Shown: positions 9,500 to 15,182 of the stretch, one piece after another
Layout: each line of letters opens with the position of its first letter
How positions within the stretch are numbered: position 1 is the stretch's first letter
DNA from: an uncultured Clostridia bacterium
Lineage (GTDB): Bacteria; Bacillota; Clostridia; Oscillospirales; Acutalibacteraceae
NCBI GenBank assembly: GCA_937877675.1
Contig: CALEIS010000140.1
Location: 1 to 17,241 of the forward strand
Reading direction: 5' to 3'
DNA: 17,241 bases
The notes under the pieces: model-generated
What the model was told of the DNA's origin: nothing
Seen by the model: the letters and a program-made list of their open reading frames with translations, nothing else
The model's database searches: none
Position numbers and translations under genes: made by a program

Positions 9500-9985
9500 A
9501 TGAAATTTGATAAAGCATTAGAAGCAATGAAAAACGGTTTATATGTTAAGCTTCCATCATGGGGCGGATATTGGTGCTGGGATTAAGAAAAGCAGACTAT
9601 TATGATACACACTAAGGAAGGTAATGTTCTTGACGTCAGAGAAACACAGAGAGTTGAATATACTCTTGGTAATGTTTGCTCTGATGAATGGATTATCGCA
9701 GATGAAGAGAACACTCCTATTCTCGGCGGTGTTGCAACTTTCAATTTCGGCGAAGCTATTAAATATTTAAAACGTGGATTCAAAGTTAAAAGACGTGGTT
9801 GGAATGGGAAGGGCATTTATATTGAGATGCAGAAACCAGATGAACATTCCAAGATGACATTACCATACATTTACATTGTGACCAATGGTCTTGTGACTGA
9901 TAATCCAGATGCACCAAAAGGTGTTGTTCCATGGCTTGCATCACAGACTGATATGCTTGCAGAAGATTGGATTTTCGCTGAATAA
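9500..9985 (+). pseudogene. DUF2829/Tad2-like anti-defence gene interrupted by an in-frame TAA
   Basis: ATG 9500 has GAGG at 9489-9492 upstream and starts a 28-codon peptide typical of a DUF2829 N-terminus (FDKALEAMKNGLYVKLPSWG). TAA 9584-9586 stops it, but the same frame continues, after ATG 9602, for 127 residues to 9985 with the rest of the family pattern: a first partial domain ending TLGNVCSDEWIIADEE, then a complete second domain (FNFGEAIKYLKRG...RRGWNGKG...VPWLASQTDMLAEDW). DUF2829 is the Thoeris anti-defence 2 family, whose studied members sequester the signal made by Thoeris ThsB. One substitution would restore an intact tandem-domain protein of 161 residues. The downstream part holds a full domain and might still be made from ATG 9602, but no good ribosome binding site precedes it. 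Sequencing error is the other explanation. Confidence 0.7.
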
Positions 9986-10008
9986 CCTTTTTGCAATCAA
10001 ATGCAAAC

Positions 10009-10032
10009 TGATATAATGATATCATAATATCA
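10009..10032. repeat. 24-bp near-perfect palindrome, copy 1
   Basis: A 24-base inverted repeat centred on GATATC, with 11 of 12 base pairs matched. It lies 23 bases after the Tad2-like gene stop. A near-identical palindrome occurs at 10353-10376 after the next gene, also followed by a CCCC-rich terminator. Confidence 0.6.
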
Positions 10033-10053
10033 AAATTAAATAATAAAACAAAA

Positions 10054-10092
10054 TGCCCCTGCATTGGATTTAACCTCTGCAGGGGTATTTTT
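10054..10092 (+). terminator. Terminator after the Tad2-like gene
   Basis: Stem TGCCCCTGCA (10054-10063) / TGCAGGGGTA (10078-10087), with one G-T pair and a 14-base loop, followed by five T. GC-rich within a very AT-rich region. Confidence 0.8.
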
Positions 10093-10157
10093 TCTGTAAA
10101 AATTATGTCACAAAAAATAATTTATGTTCGATTATATATTACAAAAGGAGGTGAAAG

Positions 10158-10355
10158 ATGATGGCTTTAGATAAAATATGCGATTTTTGTGATGGTTCAG
10201 GGGAATGCTATTACTGTAAAGGTACAGGAAACGTAAAAAAAATAGTTCCTCATCCAGACCCAAAATACGTTGATGGTTATGACCATGTGAACTGTCAAAT
10301 TTGTAAAGGTAGCGGAATCTGTCCCTATTGCAATGGCTCTGGGAGAGCAAAATGA
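10158..10355 (+). CDS. 65-aa DnaJ-type zinc-knuckle protein
   Basis: A very strong ribosome binding site (AAAGGAGGTGA, 10144-10154) precedes ATG 10158; ATG 10161 is also possible. The protein is little more than four CxxCxGxG-type motifs: CDFCDGSG, CYYCKGTG, CQICKGSG and CPYCNGSG. They form two pairs split by a PHPDPKYVDGYDHVN linker. This is the pattern of the cysteine-rich domain of DnaJ/Hsp40, where eight cysteines bind two zinc ions, but there is no J domain or peptide-binding domain. Small stand-alone proteins of this kind occur in phages and bacteria without assigned function. It has its own strong terminator and lies between the Tad2-like gene and the metallopeptidase gene, so it is probably a small independently expressed accessory gene. 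Binding of zinc is likely; a role in RNA, protein or chaperone binding is speculation. Confidence 0.75.
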   Translation: MMALDKICDFCDGSGECYYCKGTGNVKKIVPHPDPKYVDGYDHVNCQICKGSGICPYCNGSGRAK

Positions 10356-10376
10356 TATTATGACATCATTATATCA
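10353..10376. repeat. 24-bp imperfect palindrome, copy 2
   Basis: Related to the palindrome at 10009-10032 (the two copies differ at three positions) and with the same distance class to a downstream CCCC-rich terminator. Its first three bases are the TGA stop of the zinc-knuckle gene. Confidence 0.55.
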
Positions 10377-10400
10377 AAACCAAATATTTAAATAATAAAA

Positions 10401-10435
10401 TGCCCCTCCGCTTAATTGCAGAGGGGTCATTTTTT
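10401..10435 (+). terminator. Terminator after the zinc-knuckle gene
   Basis: Stem core CCCCTC (10403-10408) / GAGGGG (10421-10426), extended outwards to TG/CA and inwards imperfectly, followed by six T at 10430-10435. It is similar in sequence to the terminator at 10054-10092. Confidence 0.8.
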
Positions 10436-10810
10436 GTGTAAATATTACAGAGTATGACTGCTTTTATGGTTTTCTGATAAAAAAATGCAAACAGATAGTG
10501 ACAATTTTAATGTGCGGTTTAACTTATAATGTATTTTGAAATACTTATAGGTGAAAATGCTATGAAAAATTGTAAAAATTGGCAAAAAAAATTCTCAAAA
10601 AGATACAAAAAAATACAAAAAAGCACAAAAAGTGTCGTTTTAGTAAAATTTTACTTGAAAAATTGTAACCAAGTTGCTACAATTAAATATGTAATATCCT
10701 GTGCGCGTGTACCCTTTTCTGTTGATGTGATTGTTAGCGATAACAATTTTGTGACTTCAAAGAGATTTTTTTGTGGTAAGAAACAATCTCAATTTAAAGG
10801 ATGTGAAAAA
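10436..10810. other. Non-coding upstream region of the metallopeptidase gene, with phased A-tracts
   Basis: A reading frame open from 10529 continues into the metallopeptidase gene, but I treat it as leader. The encoded extension is very lysine-rich and unlike the family, a good promoter lies inside it (10655-10683), and a ribosome binding site precedes ATG 10811. Seven A-tracts centred near 10567, 10576, 10588, 10599, 10610, 10620 and 10629 repeat every 10 or so bases, the spacing expected of intrinsically curved DNA. A TATAAT at 10525-10530 has no well-spaced -35 partner. Confidence 0.55.
10655..10683 (+). promoter_or_regulatory. Promoter of the ImmA/IrrE-type gene
   Basis: TTGAAA (10655-10660), 17-base spacer, TACAAT (10678-10683): two near-consensus sigma-A hexamers at the ideal distance. 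It gives a leader of roughly 120 bases to ATG 10811 and lies about 25 bases after the last phased A-tract. Confidence 0.6.
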
Positions 10811-11404
10811 ATGCCTCTTTTAGAAGATGCGAATAATCTTTATAATTGTGATGAATTATCTAATGAAGACAAATTAAGAATAGATAATGCAATTTTACAG
10901 TTAAAAGAAGAACATGGTGTGGACGATTTTTCGATGGATTTTATTTCTTACTTGAAGGATAATGAAGAGTTTGAAATTATGGATTGTGCTTTAGATGATG
11001 ATACTACTGGTATGCTTTTTGTCGATTTAAATACTCCATTAAAATTAAAAAACATAACATCTAATAAATTAATAGTAATTAATGAGCATTTAAAGATTGA
11101 TGAGGATTATGCTAAAAAAAGAAGATTTATTGCTGCTCATGAGTACGGACATTATATTCTTCATAGACAAGGGCAACATCAATATGCAAAAAGAGATACA
11201 GGACATATTCATAATCACGAGGAACTCGAGGCTGAATACTTTGCAAGAAGTTTTTTGATGCCTGCACCATATGTTAAATTTATCTATAATGCAAAAAAAG
11301 AAAAAAATTCTTTTTATGAAATTGTTAATCTCGTAGCGGCTATATTTAATGTTACTACTAAAAAAGCAAGAGTAAGATTGCAAGAGTTAGGATGTGTAGA
11401 ATAA
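10811..11404 (+). CDS. ImmA/IrrE-family metallopeptidase (197 aa)
   Basis: AAAGG at 10796-10800 lies 10 bases before ATG 10811. The zincin motif is HEYGH (110-114), in the typical context IAAHEYGHYILH, and the third-ligand region is EAEYFARSFLMP (about 142-153), both characteristic of the COG2856/DUF955 ImmA/IrrE family. After it comes a short C-terminal helical part with NVTTKKARVRLQELG. Family members cleave regulators, for example ImmA of ICEBs1 cutting the repressor ImmR, or IrrE cutting DdrO. There is no helix-turn-helix in this protein and no repressor gene beside it in the window, so its substrate is unknown and may be encoded elsewhere in the prophage. It is followed immediately by a two-TM protein gene, probably in one operon. 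A prophage-induction or lysogeny-control role is inference. The longer frame from 10529 is discussed with the upstream region. Confidence 0.8.
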   Translation: MPLLEDANNLYNCDELSNEDKLRIDNAILQLKEEHGVDDFSMDFISYLKDNEEFEIMDCALDDDTTGMLFVDLNTPLKLKNITSNKLIVINEHLKIDEDYAKKRRFIAAHEYGHYILHRQGQHQYAKRDTGHIHNHEELEAEYFARSFLMPAPYVKFIYNAKKEKNSFYEIVNLVAAIFNVTTKKARVRLQELGCVE

Positions 11405-11406
11405 TT

Positions 11407-11913
11407 ATGGCACATGATGACTTTAATGAATTATTTAACACATATCGTAACGATATAGAAGACAATGGTAAACCTGTTAAAAAAGATGGCGATAGCCCAG
11501 CAAAAAAGATTACTCAAAGTTTGTCTAACAGAGAAACATATTACTCTAAAATGACAAAAAATTATGTGAATCAAAATTTAAGTCGTTTTATTCTCAAGGA
11601 AATTCATAAATGGGTATTCTTTTGGGTTATGATGGGGGCTTTAATTGCGGTAAGTGTATTATTTGTATTAATTGCGGTAAAGGTTATAGAGTTGCCTGTC
11701 ACTGAAATTACCGATGCTTTTCCACTGTTATTAGGAGCATTTGCTTCCTTCATAGCAACAATTATCGCCATTCCATTGCTTATAGGGCAATATCTATTTA
11801 ACAAGTCAGAAGATAACAATATGGGTCAGATGGTTCTCAACATGCAACAGTATGATCGAGAAGGTCAAGCTTTATTTAGTGAATATATTTTTCACGAAAA
11901 AAATGAAAAATAG
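11407..11913 (+). CDS. Two-TM membrane protein downstream of the metallopeptidase gene (168 aa)
   Basis: ATG 11407 lies 2 bases after the previous stop; AGGA at 11389-11392 is rather far (14 bases), and ATG 11392, which overlaps the previous gene, is the alternative start. The N-terminal 65 residues are hydrophilic and charged. Two hydrophobic helices follow (about 69-92 and 106-128), then a 40-residue cytoplasmic-type tail. I do not recognise a family. Tight coupling to the ImmA/IrrE-type gene suggests a functional pair, for instance a membrane sensor or the substrate of the peptidase, or a superinfection-exclusion protein; none of these is shown by the sequence. It is the last gene of the prophage before the attachment site and is closed by a hairpin 36 bases after its stop. 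Confidence 0.65.
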   Translation: MAHDDFNELFNTYRNDIEDNGKPVKKDGDSPAKKITQSLSNRETYYSKMTKNYVNQNLSRFILKEIHKWVFFWVMMGALIAVSVLFVLIAVKVIELPVTEITDAFPLLLGAFASFIATIIAIPLLIGQYLFNKSEDNNMGQMVLNMQQYDREGQALFSEYIFHEKNEK

Positions 11914-11948
11914 AACCACATTACAAACAATTTACAAACAAAACATTT

Positions 11949-11979
11949 AATCCCCTTGCTATAGAAGGGGATTTGTTTA
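11949..11979 (+). terminator. Terminator at the prophage end
   Basis: Perfect 9-bp stem AATCCCCTT (11949-11957) / AAGGGGATT (11965-11973) with a 7-base loop and a T-rich tail. It ends just before the tRNA-Thr fragment, so phage transcription stops at the attachment site. Confidence 0.75.
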
Positions 11980-11980
11980 T

Positions 11981-12025
11981 TTGGTAAGGACGAGGTCACC
12001 AGTTCGAATCTGGTTAGCAGCTCCA
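11981..12025 (+). other. Prophage attachment site: 3' half of tRNA-Thr(GGT)
   Basis: The fragment reads as tRNA: anticodon loop TTGGTAA (11981-11987, anticodon GGT at 11983-11985), anticodon-stem 3' arm GGACG, 5-base variable loop AGGTC, T arm ACCAG/TTCGAAT/CTGGT (11998-12014), acceptor 3' arm TAGCAGC, discriminator T and encoded CCA (12023-12025). The matching 5' arm CGTCC and everything upstream are missing, replaced by the phage terminator. Phages that use tRNA genes restore the 3' half at one junction and leave the displaced original at the other. This is therefore the distal junction (here the right end), and the intact tRNA-Thr should lie left of the window beside the integrase end. The core may extend a few bases in either direction. 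Confidence 0.85.
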
Positions 12026-12065
12026 AACAAAAATCCGCTCTCGAAAGAGGACGGATTTTTGTTTG
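12024..12065 (+). terminator. Terminator of the original tRNA-Thr gene
   Basis: Inverted repeat CAAACAAAAATCCG (12024-12037) / CGGATTTTTGTTTG (12052-12065), continued inwards by CTCTC/GAGG around a GAAA loop with one mismatch. The T-rich right arm makes it a terminator on the + strand, and the A-rich left arm could serve the other strand. Confidence 0.8.
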
Positions 12066-12115
12066 TATTATTCACTATTCATTTTTCATCATTCATTATT
12101 CATTAACTTATCCCC

Positions 12116-12136
12116 ACAAACTTCAGTTTGTTTTTA
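12116..12136 (+). terminator. Weak hairpin with T-tract
   Basis: ACAAACT (12116-12122) and AGTTTGT (12125-12131) can pair, followed by TTTT. It follows a TTCATTATTCA-like low-complexity stretch (12070-12105) and could be a minor terminator; the tight loop makes it uncertain. Confidence 0.3.
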
Positions 12137-12155
12137 TGGTAAAATTAACTGCAGA

Positions 12156-12185
12156 TTGACATAGAAAGTTTTACAATGGTATAAT
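12156..12185 (+). promoter_or_regulatory. Strong sigma-A promoter of the two-TM host gene
   Basis: TTGACA (12156-12161), 18-base spacer, TATAAT (12180-12185): both hexamers match the consensus exactly. The start codon at 12215 lies 29 bases downstream. Confidence 0.8.
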
Positions 12186-12214
12186 TAATGTAATATTTTT
12201 ATGAGGTTAGAAAA

Positions 12215-12646
12215 ATGGAAGAAATCTTAACAGTTGAAGAGTTGGCTGAAAAACTCGACGATGATGAAAAAAGAAGAATACCCCGAATTTTCTATATTCA
12301 TATTGCCTTGACATTGGTTATTATAATAGGTGCACTGGCACTTATCGGCTTCACTGGTTACTATTTTTATAAAGCCGAAACAGTAAAGATACAATACGAT
12401 GCAAAATGGGTGGAATATAATGGGGATATATATAAATTTCACTTGATTGATGAACTGCAAGTCTTGCAAAATCAGCACGAATCAATAAAGGGGACAGCAG
12501 TCAGATATTTAGGGTATCTTTTGGTATATTGCATGGTATCATTAATTGTAATTTATTTGTTTCACAGTTACATAAATGATAATCATTGGTACTATGATGA
12601 AGATGTTTTACGATATTTAAGGAAACAAAAGCGAAAGAAAAAGTGA
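12215..12646 (+). CDS. Two-TM membrane protein, unknown function (143 aa)
   Basis: GAGG (12203-12206) lies 8 bases before ATG 12215, and a consensus promoter is directly upstream. The acidic N-terminus (about 25 residues) is followed by a hydrophobic helix (about 27-51), a 45-residue soluble loop containing WVEYNGDIYKFHLIDE, a second helix (about 97-117) and a basic tail ending KQKRKKK. Both termini are therefore probably cytoplasmic and the loop outside, by the positive-inside rule. The external loop with its beta-strand-like segment could sense or bind something, but I recognise no family. It is the first host gene beyond the prophage attachment site and is separated from the ABC operon by its own promoter, so I infer no functional link to either. 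Confidence 0.7.
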   Translation: MEEILTVEELAEKLDDDEKRRIPRIFYIHIALTLVIIIGALALIGFTGYYFYKAETVKIQYDAKWVEYNGDIYKFHLIDELQVLQNQHESIKGTAVRYLGYLLVYCMVSLIVIYLFHSYINDNHWYYDEDVLRYLRKQKRKKK

Positions 12647-12682
12647 TTTTATGCATAAAAACAAGTATATACAGCTAATTAG

Positions 12683-12696
12683 TGTATAAATATTCA
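12683..12696 (+). promoter_or_regulatory. ArgR-type operator (ARG box)
   Basis: The 14 bases TGTATAAATATTCA fit the ArgR/AhrC half-operator pattern TGNATWWWWATNCA at every position. Related half-sites TGCATAAAAA (12652-12661) and TGTATAAATG (12724-12733) lie 31 bases before and 41 bases after, close to whole numbers of helical turns; the last ends 1 base before the -35 element. Confidence 0.5.
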
Positions 12697-12734
12697 TATT
12701 TGAGTGCATTTTCTTACAAATTATGTATAAATGC

Positions 12735-12762
12735 TTGACTTTTTACGAATACGAGATATAAT
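12735..12762 (+). promoter_or_regulatory. Promoter of the amino-acid ABC transporter operon
   Basis: TTGACT (12735-12740), 16-base spacer, TATAAT (12757-12762). It gives a leader of about 37 bases before ATG 12807. Confidence 0.75.
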
Positions 12763-12806
12763 CTAACTGTATTTTGAATATAATTTACAAAAGGAGTAGA
12801 TTAAAA

Positions 12807-13616
12807 ATGAAAAAATCAGTAAAAATTCTTTCAGTAGTTCTTGCTCTTGTTATTGTTATCGGTTGCTTCGCAGCTTGTGGCAAAAAGGACGGAATCAAAA
12901 TTGGCGTTCAGACAAACACAACTGGTGATATTTATTCATCTGGTGACTTTGGTGAGGATGCTGTTGTTCGTTACGATAATGGTGCTGTTGCTGTTGAAGC
13001 GCTCAAAAATGGTAAAGTTGACTGCGTTATCATTGATAATGAACCAGCAAAAGCTTATGTTGCTGCAAATAAAGGTCTTAAAATCCTTGAAACAGAATAT
13101 GCAGTAGAAGATTATGCTATTTGCTTCCAGAAAGGTAATGTTGAACTTAAGAATGCTGTTAATGGTGCTCTTAAAGAACTCATTGCAGATGGTTCAGTTA
13201 AGAAGATAGTTGATAAGTACATCAATGCTTCTGGTGAAGCACTTGTTGGTGTTTCAAAGGCTGTTGATACAGAAAAACCAAACCTTATTATGGCAACAAA
13301 TGCAGAGTTTCCACCATATGAATACATTGATGGTGATTTGTATTATGGTATTGACGTGGAAATTGCAAAAATTATTGCTGATAAACTTGGCTACGACCTT
13401 ATAATTGAAAACGTTTCATTTGATTCAATTATTCCTGGTGTTGTTGAAGGCAAATATCATATGGGTATGGCTGGTATGACAGTTACAGATGAAAGACTTA
13501 AGCAGGTTGAATTCTCAGATTCATATGCAACAGGTGTTCAGGTTGTTATCGTTTCAGAAAACAGCAAAATTCAGTCAATAGAGGATTTAGATAAATATTA
13601 TCTTCCAAAAGAATAA
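12807..13616 (+). CDS. Amino-acid ABC transporter substrate-binding lipoprotein, circularly permuted (269 aa)
   Basis: AAGGAG (12791-12796) precedes ATG 12807. Residues 1-24 are a lipoprotein signal with lipobox FAAC and C24 as the lipid anchor. The mature part belongs to the SBP_bac_3 (type II) family but in permuted order. Residues 30-98 match the usual second lobe (IGVQTNTTGD at 32-41, DNGAVAVEALKNGKVDCVIID at 57-77). Residues 99-139 match the usual C-terminal end (YAICFQKGN, ALKELIADGSVKKIVDKYI). A linker of about 18 residues leads to the usual N-terminal lobe at 157-262 (ATNAEFPPYEY, GMTVTDERLKQVEFSDSY, then SIEDL). The known contact motifs are all present: FPPYEY, R230, TTGD and D77. 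The protein should deliver an amino acid to the permease and ATPase encoded next. A basic amino acid is suggested only by the upstream ArgR-like box. Confidence 0.85.
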   Translation: MKKSVKILSVVLALVIVIGCFAACGKKDGIKIGVQTNTTGDIYSSGDFGEDAVVRYDNGAVAVEALKNGKVDCVIIDNEPAKAYVAANKGLKILETEYAVEDYAICFQKGNVELKNAVNGALKELIADGSVKKIVDKYINASGEALVGVSKAVDTEKPNLIMATNAEFPPYEYIDGDLYYGIDVEIAKIIADKLGYDLIIENVSFDSIIPGVVEGKYHMGMAGMTVTDERLKQVEFSDSYATGVQVVIVSENSKIQSIEDLDKYYLPKE

Positions 13617-13626
13617 TTAAAATTCG

Positions 13627-13666
13627 CACAAAGATTCAGGGCGGTTAAATCCGCCCTGTTTTTGTG
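13627..13666 (+). terminator. Intra-operon terminator between substrate-binding protein and permease genes
   Basis: Stem CAGGGCGG (13637-13644) / CCGCCCTG (13651-13658) with a 6-base loop and five T (13659-13663), flanked by CACAAA / TTTGTG that can extend it. A strong stem here would let most transcripts end after the binding-protein gene, giving excess binding protein over permease and ATPase, as is common in such operons. Confidence 0.85.
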
Positions 13667-13688
13667 ACTCTACGAGAGGAAAGTGTTC

Positions 13689-14435
13689 ATGTTAAAAATT
13701 AATTTAGATGGTCTTTCAGCACTTGTGACAGAATACAAAGAAGTTATGATTGACGGTAACCGATATCAACTTCTTTTTGATGGACTTGCTAATACATTCA
13801 TCATCACTTTTGGTGCATTGGCTATTGGTATTGTTCTTGGTATTGTTGTTGCAGCAGTCAGAACCTCTTTTGATAAGAATAAAGAAGCAATGCAACTTCG
13901 CAAGGGTATAGGATATTACATTCTTGCGCTATTAAATGGAATTTGTAAATTTTACCTTACAGTAACTCGAGGTACGCCTGTTGTCGTTCAGTTAATGATT
14001 TCATATTTTATTATTTTTGCTGCAGCTGATGATGGTGTTCCTGTTGCGATTTTTGCTTTTGGTATAAATTCAGGTGCGTATGTTGCTGAAATTTTCCGTG
14101 CGGGTATTATGTCCATTGACCATGGTCAGTTTGAAGCAGGTCGTAGCCTTGGATTTAACTATTTCCAAACAATGCGTTTTATTGTTATTCCACAGATGTT
14201 CAAAGCTGTTCTTCCAACACTTTGTAACGAGTTTATTGCTCTTATTAAAGAAACATCAGTTGCTGGTTATGTAGGTGTCATGGACCTTACAAAAGCAGGT
14301 AACACAATTGCAGGTAGAACTTTTGAATATTTTATCCCACTTTTAACAGTTGCAGCTATTTATCTTGTAATGGTTATGATTCTTTCATGGCTTGTAGGCA
14401 GACTTGAAAGGAGGTTGCGTAAGAGTGACAGATAA
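13689..14435 (+). CDS. Amino-acid ABC transporter permease (248 aa)
   Basis: AGAGGA (13675-13680) lies 8 bases before ATG 13689; GTG 13683 overlaps the site and is less likely. This is a His/Glu/Gln/Arg/opine-type permease: an N-terminal hydrophobic helix (about 31-56), the TRGTPVVVQLMISYFIIF segment (about 96-113), an EAA cytoplasmic loop (EAGRSLGFNYFQTMRFIVIPQ, about 149-169) that docks to the ATPase, and a last helix (about 217-240) followed by a basic tail. About five TM helices are visible, as usual. Only one permease gene is present, so the transporter is probably a homodimer. Its 3' end overlaps the ATPase gene by 11 bases, showing translational coupling. The family assignment is firm; the amino acid carried is not readable from this protein. 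Confidence 0.9.
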   Translation: MLKINLDGLSALVTEYKEVMIDGNRYQLLFDGLANTFIITFGALAIGIVLGIVVAAVRTSFDKNKEAMQLRKGIGYYILALLNGICKFYLTVTRGTPVVVQLMISYFIIFAAADDGVPVAIFAFGINSGAYVAEIFRAGIMSIDHGQFEAGRSLGFNYFQTMRFIVIPQMFKAVLPTLCNEFIALIKETSVAGYVGVMDLTKAGNTIAGRTFEYFIPLLTVAAIYLVMVMILSWLVGRLERRLRKSDR

Positions 14436-15168
14436 TGTGCTTATTAAAGTTGAAGGTCTTAAGAAACACTACACAGGTGGTGTTGTTAAGGCTCTTGATG
14501 GTGTTGATTGTGAAATCAAAAAGGGTGAAGTCGTTGTTATTGTTGGACCTTCAGGCTCAGGCAAATCAACTTTTTTGCGTTCACTCAACCTTCTTGAAAT
14601 TCCAACTGAAGGAAAAATTTATTTTGACGGAGTAGATATTACAGATAAAAAGACGAATATTAACACTCACCGTCAAAGAATGGGTATGGTGTTCCAACAC
14701 TTTAACCTTTTCCCAAATATGAATGTGCTCAAGAATATGACAAAAGCTCCAATGACTCTTCTTAAGAAGAGCAAGGATGAAGCAGAGCATAAAGCTATTG
14801 AACTTCTTGATAGAGTAGGTCTTAAAGATAGAGCAGATGCTTACCCAAGTCAACTCTCAGGTGGTCAGAAACAGCGTGTTGCTATTGTTCGTGCACTTTG
14901 TATGGAACCTGAAGTAATGCTCTTTGACGAACCAACATCAGCGCTTGACCCTGAGATGGTTGGCGAGGTGCTTGATGTTATGAAGAATCTTGCTCGTGAA
15001 GGTATGACAATGGTTGTTGTTACTCACGAAATGGGATTTGCTCGTGAAGTTGGTACAAGAGTTATTTTCATGGATGGTGGTAGAATTATCGAAGAAAATA
15101 ATCCAAAAGATTTCTTTGAAAACCCACAGAATGAAAGACTTAAAGATTTCCTTTCAAAAGTTTTATAA
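14425..15168 (+). CDS. Amino-acid ABC transporter ATP-binding protein (247 aa)
   Basis: AAAGGAGG (14407-14414) lies 10 bases before GTG 14425, which I take as the start; it overlaps the end of the permease gene. The motifs are complete: Walker A GPSGSGKST (41-49), Q-loop VFQHFNLFPN, signature LSGGQKQR (144-151), Walker B VMLFDE (164-169), D-loop SALD and H-loop H201 in VVTHEMGFA. The FQHFNLFPNM/MTKAP pattern and the closing ENPQNERLKDFL are typical of the GlnQ/ArtM/HisP group of polar amino-acid importers. It powers uptake through the permease encoded just upstream. A hairpin terminator lies 14 bases after the stop, so it is the last main gene of the operon. Confidence 0.93.
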   Translation: MTDNVLIKVEGLKKHYTGGVVKALDGVDCEIKKGEVVVIVGPSGSGKSTFLRSLNLLEIPTEGKIYFDGVDITDKKTNINTHRQRMGMVFQHFNLFPNMNVLKNMTKAPMTLLKKSKDEAEHKAIELLDRVGLKDRADAYPSQLSGGQKQRVAIVRALCMEPEVMLFDEPTSALDPEMVGEVLDVMKNLAREGMTMVVVTHEMGFAREVGTRVIFMDGGRIIEENNPKDFFENPQNERLKDFLSKVL

Positions 15169-15182
15169 CGTATAAAATAAAG

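Noticed and set aside
9584..9586. Stop-codon reassignment in the phage
   Set aside because: The other genes of the prophage stop normally with TAA, TGA or TAG, and TAA is rarely reassigned, so a mutation or error is simpler.
10529..10810. 94-residue N-terminal extension of the ImmA/IrrE-type protein
   Set aside because: It is lysine-rich from phased A-tracts, contains a good promoter, and ImmA/IrrE domains normally begin near ATG 10811. Kept as leader DNA, with some doubt.
11975..12025. A complete tRNA-Thr gene
   Set aside because: No 5' acceptor arm, D arm or 5' anticodon arm exists upstream; that sequence is a terminator and the two-TM protein gene.
12066..12110. TTCATTATTCA low-complexity stretch as a mobile repeat
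   Set aside because: It is short, imperfect and AT-rich, with no terminal inverted repeats or target duplication visible.
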